Below are positions 9,770-17,843 of a stretch of DNA of 64,000 nucleotides, piece by piece (the stretch's first letter is position 1; the number at the start of each line of letters is the position of its first letter). The DNA is from an uncultured Bacteroidales bacterium (GTDB taxonomy: Bacteria; Bacteroidota; Bacteroidia; Bacteroidales; UBA932), in assembly GCA_946410455.1 (NCBI GenBank), contig CAMKAJ010000006.1:30148-94147 (forward strand). The letters are read 5' to 3'. Both the position numbers and the translations under genes were made by a program. Under the pieces are notes generated by a model. It was not told the DNA's origin and did no database searches. It worked only from the letters and a program-made list of their open reading frames with translations.

Positions 9770-10603
9770 CTATCTGCGGCCACCGCCACCGCCGCCACCG
9801 CCGCTGTAGCTGCTCCCGCCGCCGCTGGAATGGCTGCTGCCGGACGAATAGCTACCGCCCGAAGAATAGCTGCTGCCGGACGAACGGCTGCTGCTGTAAG
9901 AACTGCCGGAGTTGTAGCTGCTGCTACTGCTTGAACTGTAACTACGGTTGCGCGACGAAGAGGACGAACTTGAACTGCCTCCGGAACGCCGTACCGTAGA
10001 AGACTTGGAGCCGGAGGAACTGGAGCTGCCGGACTTGGAAGTGCCGGTGGAATAGCTGCTCCCGGAACGTCTGAAATGAGTGCCGCCACCGGCATAACTG
10101 CCAGAGTTGCCGTTGCCGCCGCCGGACGGACGATCATAGTCCGGTTTGTGAGGCCTGGGACGATGATGGTCATAGCCGTAATGATAGTGGCCCCAATAGG
10201 AACCACCCCAGTAAGGACTGCCCCAATAAGGATCGTACCATGGATCCCAAGGGTCATACCAGCCGCCGTACCAACCGAAAGACCACGAAGGACCCCAGCC
10301 GTAATGGTGGCGATAGCGCCAGGACGGGCCATAGAAAGAGCAATAAGCATAAGGATAGCCGTAATACCCGGAATAGAAATCATCCATGATTACGACCACC
10401 GTATCTTTCTTGCTTTGAGATTTTGAGGCAATGTTCTGTGCTGCCATTGCCTTGAAATCATCTTCTGTATATAGTTCCACAACAGGCTCCGGACGGTAAT
10501 AGATGCCATCGGGGAACTGCTGCGAGGTGGCATATTGGGCAGTGCTTCCGCAGGATGCCATAGCCAGTAACGCAGGCAATAAAAAAAACAAGCTCCGTTT
10601 CAT
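9770..10603 (-). CDS. Ser/Gly/Tyr-rich low-complexity lipoprotein
   Basis: A 277-residue predicted lipoprotein of unknown function. The signal MKRSLFFLLPALLAMASC has a lipobox with Cys18. Residues about 70-150 are rich in Trp, Tyr, Gly and His (YGWGPSWSFGWYGGWYDPW), and the rest is almost only Ser, Gly, Tyr and Arg, ending in a glycine run and RR. Such proteins are common in Bacteroidales and are thought to be surface or periplasmic; no enzyme motif is visible. It is first in the operon leading into the FadL-like gene and the lpx genes. A strong AAGGAGGT lies five bases upstream of its ATG, which is unusual for this phylum. Confidence 0.8.
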   Translation of the reverse strand: MKRSLFFLLPALLAMASCGSTAQYATSQQFPDGIYYRPEPVVELYTEDDFKAMAAQNIASKSQSKKDTVVVIMDDFYSGYYGYPYAYCSFYGPSWRYRHHYGWGPSWSFGWYGGWYDPWDPWYDPYWGSPYWGGSYWGHYHYGYDHHRPRPHKPDYDRPSGGGNGNSGSYAGGGTHFRRSGSSYSTGTSKSGSSSSSGSKSSTVRRSGGSSSSSSSSRNRSYSSSSSSSYNSGSSYSSSRSSGSSYSSGGSYSSGSSHSSGGGSSYSGGGGGGGGRR

Positions 10604-10608
10604 TTTTT

Positions 10609-10616
10609 ACCTCCTT
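10609..10616 (-). promoter_or_regulatory. strong Shine-Dalgarno sequence AAGGAGGT
   Basis: Minus-strand AAGGAGGT lies five bases upstream of the ATG at 10603. Bacteroidetes genes seldom use this signal, and no comparable site is seen before the other genes of the window. Confidence 0.7.
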
Positions 10617-10628
10617 AAAAAATGTTTG

Positions 10629-10636
10629 TATATTTG
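10629..10636 (+). promoter_or_regulatory. promoter of proS (TATATTTG)
   Basis: TATATTTG on the plus strand, 67 bases upstream of the proS ATG, fits the Bacteroidetes -7 box. No clear -33 TTTG was seen, so the match rests on the -7 box and on position. Confidence 0.6.
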
Positions 10637-10703
10637 TGTCCGCAATATCCGTGCCGCCTGGCCGGAACATTGCTTAATGCAAAGTTGATAATTTTTTTGG
10701 AAT

Positions 10704-12182
10704 ATGGCAAAAGAGGTTACTAAACGGGCAGACAATTATTCACAGTGGTACAACGACCTGGCTCTTAAAGCAGATCTTGCAGAGCAGTCTGCAGTACGCG
10801 GCTGCATGGTCATAAAGCCTTATGGCTACGCAATTTGGGAGAAGATGCAGTCTATCCTGGACAGGATGTTCAAGAAGACCGGTGTGCAGAACGCATATTT
10901 TCCGCTGTTCATTCCCAAATCTTTCTTCAGCAAGGAAGCCGAGCACGTAGCAGGCTTTGCAAAAGAGTGCGCCGTGGTGACCCATCACCGCCTCATGAAT
11001 GATCCCGAGGGCAATGGAGTCGTGGTTGACCCTTCAGCGAAGCTGGAAGAGGAGCTTATCGTCCGCCCCACCTCGGAAACTATTATATGGAATACCTACA
11101 AGAATTGGATTACCTCCTGGAGAGACCTTCCCTTGCTTTGCAACCAGTGGTGCAACGTGGTACGATGGGAAATGCGTACGCGTCTTTTCCTGCGTACCGC
11201 TGAGTTCCTCTGGCAGGAAGGCCACACCGCCCACGCAAGCGCCGAGGAGGCGCAGGCAAAGGCAGAAGAGATGGTACAGGTGTATGCAGACTTCGCCCGC
11301 AAGGTAATGGCGCTTCCCGTCGTGGTAGGCCACAAGAGCCCAGGCGAGCGCTTTGCAGGAGCCATCGACACCCTTACCATAGAGGCAATGATGCAGGACG
11401 GCAAGGCCCTGCAGGCCGGCACCTCACACTTCCTCGGGCAGAACTTCGCCAAGAGTTTCGACGTGCAGTTTACCAACAAGGAAGGCCAGCAGGAATATGT
11501 GTGGGCCACCTCCTGGGGCGTGAGTACCCGACTCATGGGAGCCCTCATCATGGCTCACGGCGACGACAACGGACTCGTACTGCCTCCGGCCCTCGCCCCT
11601 ATCCAGGTGGTGATGGTCCCTATCTACCGCAGCGACGAGGAGCTCACCGCCGTAATGGAAGAGTTCGGCAAGATCAAAGCCGGACTGGAGGCGCTCGGAG
11701 TGAGCGTGAAGATAGACAACCGCGACACCCTGCGCCCCGGATTCAAATTCGCCGAGTGGGAGCTCAAGGGAGTACCCGTGCGTCTTGCTATGGGCGCACG
11801 CGACCTGGCAGCCGGCACCGTAGAAGTTGCCCGCCGCGATACCCTGAGCAAGGAGACCATGCAGCTGGAAGGCATCGAGGAGCACATCAAGGGCCTCCTG
11901 GACGACATTCAGCAGAACATCTACAACAAGGCTCTCGCTTTCCGCGACTCCAATGTAGAAAAATGCGACGACTGGGAGGACTTCAAGGTCCGCATCCAGC
12001 AGGGCAAATTCCTCCTCTGCCACTGGGACGGCACAGCAGAGACCGAGCTGGCAATCAAAGAAGCCACCAAGGCAACCATACGATGCATCCCGGTAGACAG
12101 CTATGTGTGCGAAGAGGAAGGCAAGGACATTTTCTCTGGAAAGCCCTCTCACCGAAGGGTGATATTTGCAATTTCTTACTAA
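10704..12182 (+). CDS. proS: prolyl-tRNA synthetase, archaeal/eukaryal type
   Basis: Charges tRNA-Pro with proline in the cytoplasm. The 492-residue protein is of the short type without the editing insertion (ProS type 3): class II motif 2 region with [20 protein letters not shown], motif RPTSETIIW, the [15 protein letters not shown] region, motif 3 ([16 protein letters not shown]) and the anticodon-binding domain with [10 protein letters not shown]. The C terminus carries the family's zinc-binding-like tail and ends in AISY. ATG at 10704 follows the promoter by 67 bases. The DUF3078 gene starts 13 bases after its stop and may share the transcript. Confidence 0.96.
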   Translation: MAKEVTKRADNYSQWYNDLALKADLAEQSAVRGCMVIKPYGYAIWEKMQSILDRMFKKTGVQNAYFPLFIPKSFFSKEAEHVAGFAKECAVVTHHRLMNDPEGNGVVVDPSAKLEEELIVRPTSETIIWNTYKNWITSWRDLPLLCNQWCNVVRWEMRTRLFLRTAEFLWQEGHTAHASAEEAQAKAEEMVQVYADFARKVMALPVVVGHKSPGERFAGAIDTLTIEAMMQDGKALQAGTSHFLGQNFAKSFDVQFTNKEGQQEYVWATSWGVSTRLMGALIMAHGDDNGLVLPPALAPIQVVMVPIYRSDEELTAVMEEFGKIKAGLEALGVSVKIDNRDTLRPGFKFAEWELKGVPVRLAMGARDLAAGTVEVARRDTLSKETMQLEGIEEHIKGLLDDIQQNIYNKALAFRDSNVEKCDDWEDFKVRIQQGKFLLCHWDGTAETELAIKEATKATIRCIPVDSYVCEEEGKDIFSGKPSHRRVIFAISY

Positions 12183-12195
12183 CTTTCAACTCGTT

Positions 12196-13293
12196 ATGAA
12201 AAGACTCGCAATAATCGCAGGGCTTCTCGCCCTCAGCCTCTGGGCCAGCGCGCAGGACGATGCCCAGAAAGCTGCTGCAGATGCAGCGGCTGCTTTTGCC
12301 GGAGCTCCGGCAGAAGCCACAGCCCCCGTCAAGCCCAATTATTGGAAGTACTCTACTGTCTTCGACATAGGTGTAAACCAGACGTCGCTCGTAAACTGGG
12401 CGGCCGGAGGATTCGGAAGCGTGACTCTCAACACCGGATTCGACGCCAAGCTCCACTACACCAAAGACCGCATAAACTGGAAGAACCGCTTGCAGCTGGA
12501 ATTCGGATTCGTCAACTCCCAGGACAAGCCGGACATTCTCCAGAAAAGCAACGACCGCATCTACTTTGAGAGCAAGTTCTCTTACAACACGCCTAATAAG
12601 ACTCTTAACTGGACCGCAAGCTATGACTTCCGCACCCAGTTCGCAGATTCTTATACCAACTACGATTATCCGGAGAAATATTACAGGGAATACGCGAACA
12701 GCCAGGAGATGGACGAGTGGATGAAGGAAGAGCAGCAGCACATGCAGGACTCCTGGAAAGAAGAGTGGGAAGAATGGAGGAGCACAAGCATCAAATCTAC
12801 CTTCCTCTCCCCTGCCTACAACAACCTGGCGCTCGGTTTGGAGTGGAAACCCGCACCCTGGTTCGACGTAAACTTCTCCCCTCTCACCGGTAGTGTCACC
12901 ATCGTTACCGAGCCTGTTCTGCGCAAGAAATATGGCATGCCGGAGAACCCTTCCGCCGTTGCGATAGATCCTTACTACAGCGCTCTGTTCCAGTTCGGTG
13001 CTTCCATCAAGGCCAATGCCAAGTTCTCCATAAACAACAAGTTCAACTACGAGACTCAGTTCGTTATCTTTACCGATTACCTCAATAATCCGTTCGTCCA
13101 GAACCGTATCAACTGGGACAACAAGATTACCTGGCAGCTTACCAGCTTCTTCAAGATCGGCGTCAGCACCTGGCTGCTCTATGACCCGGTGGTGAACTTC
13201 GGTACGGAAGAGAACCCCGAGCATAAGGTACAGTTCAAGGACTTTATTGCATTCAACCTTACCTTCGCCTTCGGCCAGAAAGACTTGAAATAA
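12196..13293 (+). CDS. DUF3078 outer-membrane protein
   Basis: A 365-residue exported protein with the Bacteroidetes DUF3078 pattern; function unknown, probably an outer-membrane beta-barrel. A signal peptide (MKRLAIIAGLLALSLWASAQ) and an Ala-rich linker precede repeated amphipathic strands such as SLVNWAAGGFGSVTLNTG and INWKNRLQLEFGF, the core of the family. ATG at 12196 was chosen because it begins the signal peptide; the frame continues to 12166 inside proS. The stop shares one base with the tilS start (TAATG), suggesting translational coupling of two functionally unrelated genes. Confidence 0.82.
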   Translation: MKRLAIIAGLLALSLWASAQDDAQKAAADAAAAFAGAPAEATAPVKPNYWKYSTVFDIGVNQTSLVNWAAGGFGSVTLNTGFDAKLHYTKDRINWKNRLQLEFGFVNSQDKPDILQKSNDRIYFESKFSYNTPNKTLNWTASYDFRTQFADSYTNYDYPEKYYREYANSQEMDEWMKEEQQHMQDSWKEEWEEWRSTSIKSTFLSPAYNNLALGLEWKPAPWFDVNFSPLTGSVTIVTEPVLRKKYGMPENPSAVAIDPYYSALFQFGASIKANAKFSINNKFNYETQFVIFTDYLNNPFVQNRINWDNKITWQLTSFFKIGVSTWLLYDPVVNFGTEENPEHKVQFKDFIAFNLTFAFGQKDLK

Positions 13294-14270
13294 TGAGAGT
13301 GCTGCTTGCAGTCAGCGGAGGCATAGATTCTATGTACATGCTTCACAGGGCGCCCGAGCTTTTCCCGGGCGCTTCTTTTGCTGTGGCGCATTGTAACTTC
13401 GGGCTGCGGGGCGAGGAGTCTGACGGCGACGAGACTTTTGTGCGTAATGCCTGCGAGGAGCTGGGAATCGAGTGCTTCGTGCGCCGCTTCGATACTCTGG
13501 GCTACGCTGCAGGGCACGGTGTCTCTGTGGAGATGGCCGCCCGGGAGCTGCGCTACGCTTGGTTTGCCGAGCTTTGCTCCGCCGCCCCTGGCTTTGATGC
13601 TCTTGCCACTGCGCACAACGCGAATGATAACGCAGAGACGCTAATCCTCAACCTCCTCCGTGGTACCGGCACCAAAGGACTTCGTGGAATCCCTTCGGCT
13701 GCGGGGAATTGGAGACTGGGAGTGCCTCCCAGCGTAAATCTGCAGCCTAAGGACATACTAAGACCGTTGCTAGAGACGGGGCGGGAGGAGATTCGTGAGT
13801 GGATGGAGGCGAACGGGCATCAGTGGAGAGAAGACAGAACCAACAGCAAAAATGAAGCGCACCGCAACAAAATCCGCAACCTGGTATTCCCGGTATTCGC
13901 CCAAATCAACCCCTCGTTTGTAAAAACTCTGGGCGACGACATGTCTCGCATACGCCAGACCGACGACATAGCAGAAGACTACTACCAGCAGGCCGCAGCG
14001 AAGATACTCAACACGCAGCCCAAAGCTCCTGACATACTGCTGGAAATCAGCGTAAACGGACTACTCAATCTAAAGCACTGGCGCTACGTACTCTGGCGCA
14101 TTCTGGAAGACTGTTCCTTCAACGCAGAGACCTTCCAGAAATTGTGCTCGCTGCTGGAACGCTACCGCAGCGAGCCTCTTGGCACCGTAACACTCAGCGG
14201 CAAGACCTTCCAGTCCTCCACCCACACTCTCCACGCCCGCAAGAAAACCCTGCTTCTGAGCGGCAGGTAA
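13293..14270 (+). CDS. tilS: tRNA(Ile)-lysidine synthase TilS, short form
   Basis: Modifies the wobble cytidine of tRNA-Ile(CAU) to lysidine so that it reads AUA. The PP-loop SGGIDS is at residues 8-13, followed by AHCNFGLRGEESDGDE, TAHNANDNAETLILNLLRGTGTKGLRGI (in which the ATP-pyrophosphatase signature AHNANDNAETLILNL stands out) and ILRPLLETGREEI. With 325 residues it is about 100 shorter than typical Bacteroidetes TilS: the ATPase and part of the linker are present, but the C-terminal tRNA-binding domain looks reduced. The frame is intact. It starts on the last base of the preceding stop. Confidence 0.92.
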   Translation: MRVLLAVSGGIDSMYMLHRAPELFPGASFAVAHCNFGLRGEESDGDETFVRNACEELGIECFVRRFDTLGYAAGHGVSVEMAARELRYAWFAELCSAAPGFDALATAHNANDNAETLILNLLRGTGTKGLRGIPSAAGNWRLGVPPSVNLQPKDILRPLLETGREEIREWMEANGHQWREDRTNSKNEAHRNKIRNLVFPVFAQINPSFVKTLGDDMSRIRQTDDIAEDYYQQAAAKILNTQPKAPDILLEISVNGLLNLKHWRYVLWRILEDCSFNAETFQKLCSLLERYRSEPLGTVTLSGKTFQSSTHTLHARKKTLLLSGR

Positions 14271-14280
14271 AGTTAAGAAA

Positions 14281-14314
14281 CAAGCACCCACAATTACTTG
14301 TAAGTGCTTGATTT
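14281..14314. terminator. possible bidirectional terminator between tilS and tRNA-Asn
   Basis: CAAGCAC at 14281-14287 and GTGCTTG at 14304-14310 form a 7-bp stem with a 16-base loop. It is followed by ATTTTC on the plus strand and by TTTCTT on the minus strand, so it could end both tilS and tRNA-Asn transcripts. The large loop makes it weak. Confidence 0.4.
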
Positions 14315-14320
14315 TCAGTG

Positions 14321-14394
14321 CTCCCCCTCGGGGACTTGAACCCAGGACCCCCTGATTAACAGTCAGGTGCTCTAACCAACTGAGCTAAGGAGGA
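14321..14394 (-). tRNA. tRNA-Asn (GTT)
   Basis: On the minus strand a full cloverleaf: acceptor TCCTCCT paired with AGGGGGA, D arm AGCTCAGTTGGTTAGAGC, anticodon stem CCTGA/TCAGG with loop CTGTTAA giving anticodon GTT, and T loop TTCAAGT. CCA is not encoded. A TATCTTTG promoter lies upstream. Confidence 0.95.
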
Positions 14395-14425
14395 ATATTT
14401 CACCACCCGTTTCCGATGTGGATTG

Positions 14426-14433
14426 CAAAGATA
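14426..14433 (-). promoter_or_regulatory. promoter of tRNA-Asn (TATCTTTG)
   Basis: Minus-strand TATCTTTG, 32 bases upstream of the 5' end of tRNA-Asn, fits the Bacteroidetes -7 box. Confidence 0.6.
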
Positions 14434-14474
14434 CTGCGTTTTTCTGGAATTGCAAATTTTTTCTGATTTTTTTG

Positions 14475-14482
14475 TATATTTG
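14475..14482 (+). promoter_or_regulatory. promoter of the HU/CCDC81 gene (TATATTTG)
   Basis: Plus-strand TATATTTG ending seven bases before the ATG at 14490. This places the transcript start at or next to the start codon and shows that the upstream ATG at 14418 in the same frame cannot be used. Confidence 0.65.
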
Positions 14483-14489
14483 TCTTGTT

Positions 14490-15194
14490 ATGGATGTGGA
14501 TTTCTTGGCCGGCCTTATCCGGGACTTACTACTCGAGCACGACAGCCTAAATTTGCCGGGCTTTGGTTGTTTTGTGGCGGAGGAAATGCCTGCCTCGTTC
14601 TCTGACAGGGGATTTATCCTGAATCCACCCTACAGAAGGCTGGGTTTTGTGCCGGAAGAAGGGGACGATTCGCTGCTCTCTGCATCTTACAGGCAATTTT
14701 CGGGCAGTTCCGGCGATGATAGTGAGCTAGTTCACTTTCTCAACGAAGCAAAAGAACAACTCATGCAGAACTGCAGCCTTGTCCTTCCAGGGCTTGGCCG
14801 ATTTAAACTTACGGGCAGTGGCGGCATAATGTTCATGGCCGAGGAAACGCTGGATATCTCTCCCGATTCTTGCGGGCTGCGGCCGGTGTCCCTCAATGTG
14901 TCTGCCCCCAACCCTCAAAATGCTCAGCCGCGACGCAGCACTCCTTCAGCAGCTAAAGCGAACCCCGCCTCCGCAGCGGCCGCTCCGAAACCTGCCGCTC
15001 CCGCCAATTCCCGCAAGCAGCTCCCGGCGTTCTGGCGCATAACGCTGAGCCTTGTAATTACCGCTGCAGTACTCCTCGGAGGCTTCGTGGCTCTCTCGCG
15101 CTTCGCTCCCGACATTACAGACAAACTCCTCTATACCCCAGAAGAGCTCGAAATCCTGAATTATCCCGAAGATGGACTTAATTTATCCCGTTAG
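14490..15194 (+). CDS. HU-domain (CCDC81-like) membrane protein
   Basis: A 234-residue protein with the Bacteroidetes CCDC81-like HU fold at its N terminus: a helical start (FLAGLIRDLLLEHDSLNLPGFGCF) in which LNLPGFGCFV is the arm-like signature, then NPPYRRLGF, and a second HU-like repeat with LVLPGLGRFKL. An Ala/Pro-rich linker at about 145-178 leads to one membrane segment (ITLSLVITAAVLLGGFVAL) near 188-206 and a short outer tail. Related proteins often end in a SPOR domain that binds denuded peptidoglycan; this one ends without it. The start at 14490 follows the promoter directly. It overlaps or abuts the Nudix gene. Confidence 0.75.
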   Translation: MDVDFLAGLIRDLLLEHDSLNLPGFGCFVAEEMPASFSDRGFILNPPYRRLGFVPEEGDDSLLSASYRQFSGSSGDDSELVHFLNEAKEQLMQNCSLVLPGLGRFKLTGSGGIMFMAEETLDISPDSCGLRPVSLNVSAPNPQNAQPRRSTPSAAKANPASAAAAPKPAAPANSRKQLPAFWRITLSLVITAAVLLGGFVALSRFAPDITDKLLYTPEELEILNYPEDGLNLSR

Positions 15195-15234
15195 CATAGC
15201 CCCTCTGGCACCTGGCGCCAAAGTCGGCAGGGAA

Positions 15235-15732
15235 ATGATCCCCATCGTAGAGGAGAGCGGGACGGTTACCGCCAGGGCTCCAAGAGCATGGGTGCATCAG
15301 GGCACCAAGCCACTTCACCCGGTAGTCCATTTGCACATTATAGACCGATACTCCCGCATATATCTGCAGAAACGCGGTCCTAAGAAGACGCTGCTACCTC
15401 TGCGCTGGGACACCGCTGTGGGCGGACATGTAACTTACGGCGAGTATCTTAAGGAGGCGCTTTTCCGCGAAGCCGGCGAGGAGCTGGGCTTCTACGATTT
15501 CTTCCCCGTACCTATACGCACGTACATTTACGAGTCCAGAACCGAAAAAGAACTGGTCAACGTTTTTGCCGCCGTGGGCAACTTTGAGCTTCATCCCGAC
15601 GGTGACGAGGTGGCAGAGGGCCGCTGGTGGGAGATTTCCGAACTCGAAGCTGCAATAGGAAAGAATATATTAACCCCGAATCTGGAGCAGGAGTTCCCAA
15701 TGGTGAAGCAAGCCCTGCTCGCGCTACTCTGA
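15235..15732 (+). CDS. Nudix hydrolase (IPP isomerase-like group)
   Basis: A Nudix-family hydrolase of 165 residues acting on a nucleotide or other diphosphate; substrate unknown. The Nudix box is visible as GHVTYGE, seven residues, then REAGEELG. The N-terminal part IPIVEESGTVTARA and HPVVHLHI, LQKRG is the pattern of the MutT/isopentenyl-diphosphate-isomerase-like group. I chose ATG at 15235 because family members start there; an ATG at 15172 would add 21 residues and overlap the HU gene by 23 bases, and cannot be excluded. The stop shares bases with the next start (TGATG). Its place ahead of a sugar-phosphorylase-like and cell-wall gene hints at a nucleotide-sugar substrate, which is inference. 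Confidence 0.85.
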   Translation: MIPIVEESGTVTARAPRAWVHQGTKPLHPVVHLHIIDRYSRIYLQKRGPKKTLLPLRWDTAVGGHVTYGEYLKEALFREAGEELGFYDFFPVPIRTYIYESRTEKELVNVFAAVGNFELHPDGDEVAEGRWWEISELEAAIGKNILTPNLEQEFPMVKQALLALL

Positions 15733-17843
15733 TGGACCTGCTAAGTAAATTCATAAAAGACCAGCTGTCGGTGTGGCCACTGGCATCCGCAAACTTCCGC
15801 GCACTTAAATCCATGAAGGTGCGCAGCGTTGCCCTGGACGGACTGGAAGCTAAAATCCAGTACAATCCTTGCCGCATCATTTCCAGTACAGCCAAGATAG
15901 ATGAGGCGTCACTCGCCGCCAGGCCCTGTTTCCTGTGCGAGGAAAACCGGCCACCGGAGCAATTCCACATAAAGTTCGAGGGCCGCAAGGGCCGCAGCTA
16001 CAACGTTCAGGTTAACCCTTATCCGATTTTCCCGCGCCACCTTGTAATAGCCCGGTCCGAGCACCTGCCGCAGGCTATATGGCACCATCTGCCGGATATG
16101 CTTGACTTTGCTGCAGCTTACAACGATTTTACGGTCTATTACAACGGGCCCAAGGCCGGAGCGTCGGCTCCAGACCACCTGCATTTCCAGGCTGTTCCCA
16201 GACGGTCTCTGCCCCTGGAAGTCGCTGTAGATGCGTTCCTTGAGGCTCCTGGAGAAGCTCTTGCCAGCGTTAAAGATGCACGCCTCTATCATTTCAGAAG
16301 ATTCACGAGGGGCATCTGGTGCATCAAGGCAGACACCACCAAGTCCCTGGCGAAGCTTTTCTACCAGTTTCTGGACTGCTGCCCGGTTGCCGACCCCGGA
16401 CTGGAGCCGCGATTCAACCTGTACGCATGGTTCAAGCCCGAGGCCAAAGAATACCGCGTGATGGTAGTTCTCCGCACCGAGTTGCGCTCACACCATTATT
16501 ATACTGACGGTCCGGACCACCTGACCATAGGCCCCGGAGCAGCGGAGATGGCGGGAGTATTTGTGGCCCCAGAGGAAGCTGACTTCGAGAAAGCCACTCC
16601 GGCGCAGCTTCAACAGATGCTGTACGAGGTAAGCGTGAGCGAGGCCGACGAGGCGATGATAGATTCCCGCCTGACCCGTAGCCAGCGAGAAATCGAAGTG
16701 GGCATAATGTCTGCCGATCAAATAGAGTTCGAGATTATTTCCGACGGCGCCGGTCCCCAGCGGGTAAGCATAATGGACGGCCGCATCAATTACAACGGAG
16801 CCTTGTACGATGAGCTATACTTCGATTCTGTAACCCGGTCCACCCTGTTTGCCGAGCCGTCGTTCATATTGCGTAACGTCCCCATAGGCATAGATTTCCA
16901 CTGGCAGCGCACGCAGACGCAGAAATTTGCCGGTTCACTCAAATTCATTGCCGAGGGTGACAAGATTACGGCAATCAACAAACTGGGGCTGGAGGATTAC
17001 CTGCTCAGCGTCATTTCGTCCGAGATGCGCGCAGAGGCCTCGCTGGAGTTTCTCAAGGCCCACGCCGTAATTTCGCGCAGCTGGGCCCTCGCCAGGATGG
17101 ATGACAGGCGCAACCCCGAGTCTGCCGAGTCCGCCATTCCCCACGAACGTTACGACGTTTGCGCAGACGACCATTGCCAGCGCTACCAGGGCCTTTCTCT
17201 TGCAGTCGGCGAGAATGTGCGCAAGGCCATAGACCAGACCTGGGGGCAGGTCCTGGTGTACAAAGACAGGCATGGGAAGACCAGTATCTGCGACACTCGC
17301 TTCTCTAAGTGTTGCGGAGGCCGCAGCGAACTTTTCAGCACATGCTGGGAAGACCGAGACTATCCTTACCTGCAGAGCGTTGAGGACCCCTATTGCAATT
17401 GCACTGACAAAACCATTCTCTCCCAGGTGCTGAACGACTACGACCTGGAAACGGCAGATTTCTACAAGTGGGAGCAGCGTTACCGCCGGGCCGAACTCTC
17501 CGAGCTTGTGCGCAGCCGCACAGGCATAGACTTCGGTACCATTCAGTCGCTGGAGGCAGTGGAGCGTGGCCCTTCCGGAAGGATTAAGTACCTCCGTATT
17601 GTTGGGAGCCTGCGTACAGAAGTGATAGGCAAAGAGTTGGCTATACGGCGCGCGCTCAGCAGCTCGCATCTCAAAAGCTCCGCCTTTGATATCATAGTGG
17701 AAGGTGACACCTTCATTCTCAAGGGGCGCGGCTGGGGCCACGGAGTGGGTCTCTGCCAGATAGGCGCCGCAGTCATGGCAACTAAAGGATTCAGTTACAA
17801 AGAGATACTTAAGCACTATTATGAAGCCGCAAGCATCGAGTAA
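15732..17843 (+). CDS. DUF4922 (HIT-like phosphorylase) fused to SpoIID/LytB domain
   Basis: A 703-residue two-part protein. Residues about 1-330 match DUF4922, related to GDP-L-galactose phosphorylase and the HIT/GalT superfamily: PCFLCEENRPPEQ near 65, NPYPIFPRHLVIA near 95-107 and the histidine-triad-like APDHLHFQ at 146-153. Residues about 350-700 match SpoIID/LytB, a domain of glycan-strand lytic transglycosylases and amidase enhancers: GLEDYLLSVISSEM, LKAHAVISRSWAL, cysteine-rich centre (CGGRSELFSTCWED) and GRGWGHGVGLCQIGA near the end. No signal peptide or membrane segment is visible, although SpoIID domains normally act outside the cytoplasm. Start at 15732 overlaps the Nudix stop; the end overlaps the ampG-like gene by 23 bases. 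The context (AmpG, NamZ, MurI) points to muropeptide recycling. Confidence 0.88.
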   Translation: MDLLSKFIKDQLSVWPLASANFRALKSMKVRSVALDGLEAKIQYNPCRIISSTAKIDEASLAARPCFLCEENRPPEQFHIKFEGRKGRSYNVQVNPYPIFPRHLVIARSEHLPQAIWHHLPDMLDFAAAYNDFTVYYNGPKAGASAPDHLHFQAVPRRSLPLEVAVDAFLEAPGEALASVKDARLYHFRRFTRGIWCIKADTTKSLAKLFYQFLDCCPVADPGLEPRFNLYAWFKPEAKEYRVMVVLRTELRSHHYYTDGPDHLTIGPGAAEMAGVFVAPEEADFEKATPAQLQQMLYEVSVSEADEAMIDSRLTRSQREIEVGIMSADQIEFEIISDGAGPQRVSIMDGRINYNGALYDELYFDSVTRSTLFAEPSFILRNVPIGIDFHWQRTQTQKFAGSLKFIAEGDKITAINKLGLEDYLLSVISSEMRAEASLEFLKAHAVISRSWALARMDDRRNPESAESAIPHERYDVCADDHCQRYQGLSLAVGENVRKAIDQTWGQVLVYKDRHGKTSICDTRFSKCCGGRSELFSTCWEDRDYPYLQSVEDPYCNCTDKTILSQVLNDYDLETADFYKWEQRYRRAELSELVRSRTGIDFGTIQSLEAVERGPSGRIKYLRIVGSLRTEVIGKELAIRRALSSSHLKSSAFDIIVEGDTFILKGRGWGHGVGLCQIGAAVMATKGFSYKEILKHYYEAASIE

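Noticed and set aside
9742..10426. Overlapping frames in the Ser/Gly lipoprotein gene on both strands
   Set aside because: The repeated Ser/Gly codons keep several frames open; only the 277-codon frame has a signal peptide, lipobox and ribosome-binding site.
10637..10703. Riboswitch or T-box in the proS leader
   Set aside because: The 67-base leader is too short for a T-box and shows only a weak four-base stem before its T run.
12055..13224. 389-codon minus-strand open frame
   Set aside because: It is antisense to proS and the DUF3078 gene, which both have clear family motifs; it has no start signals or recognisable domain.
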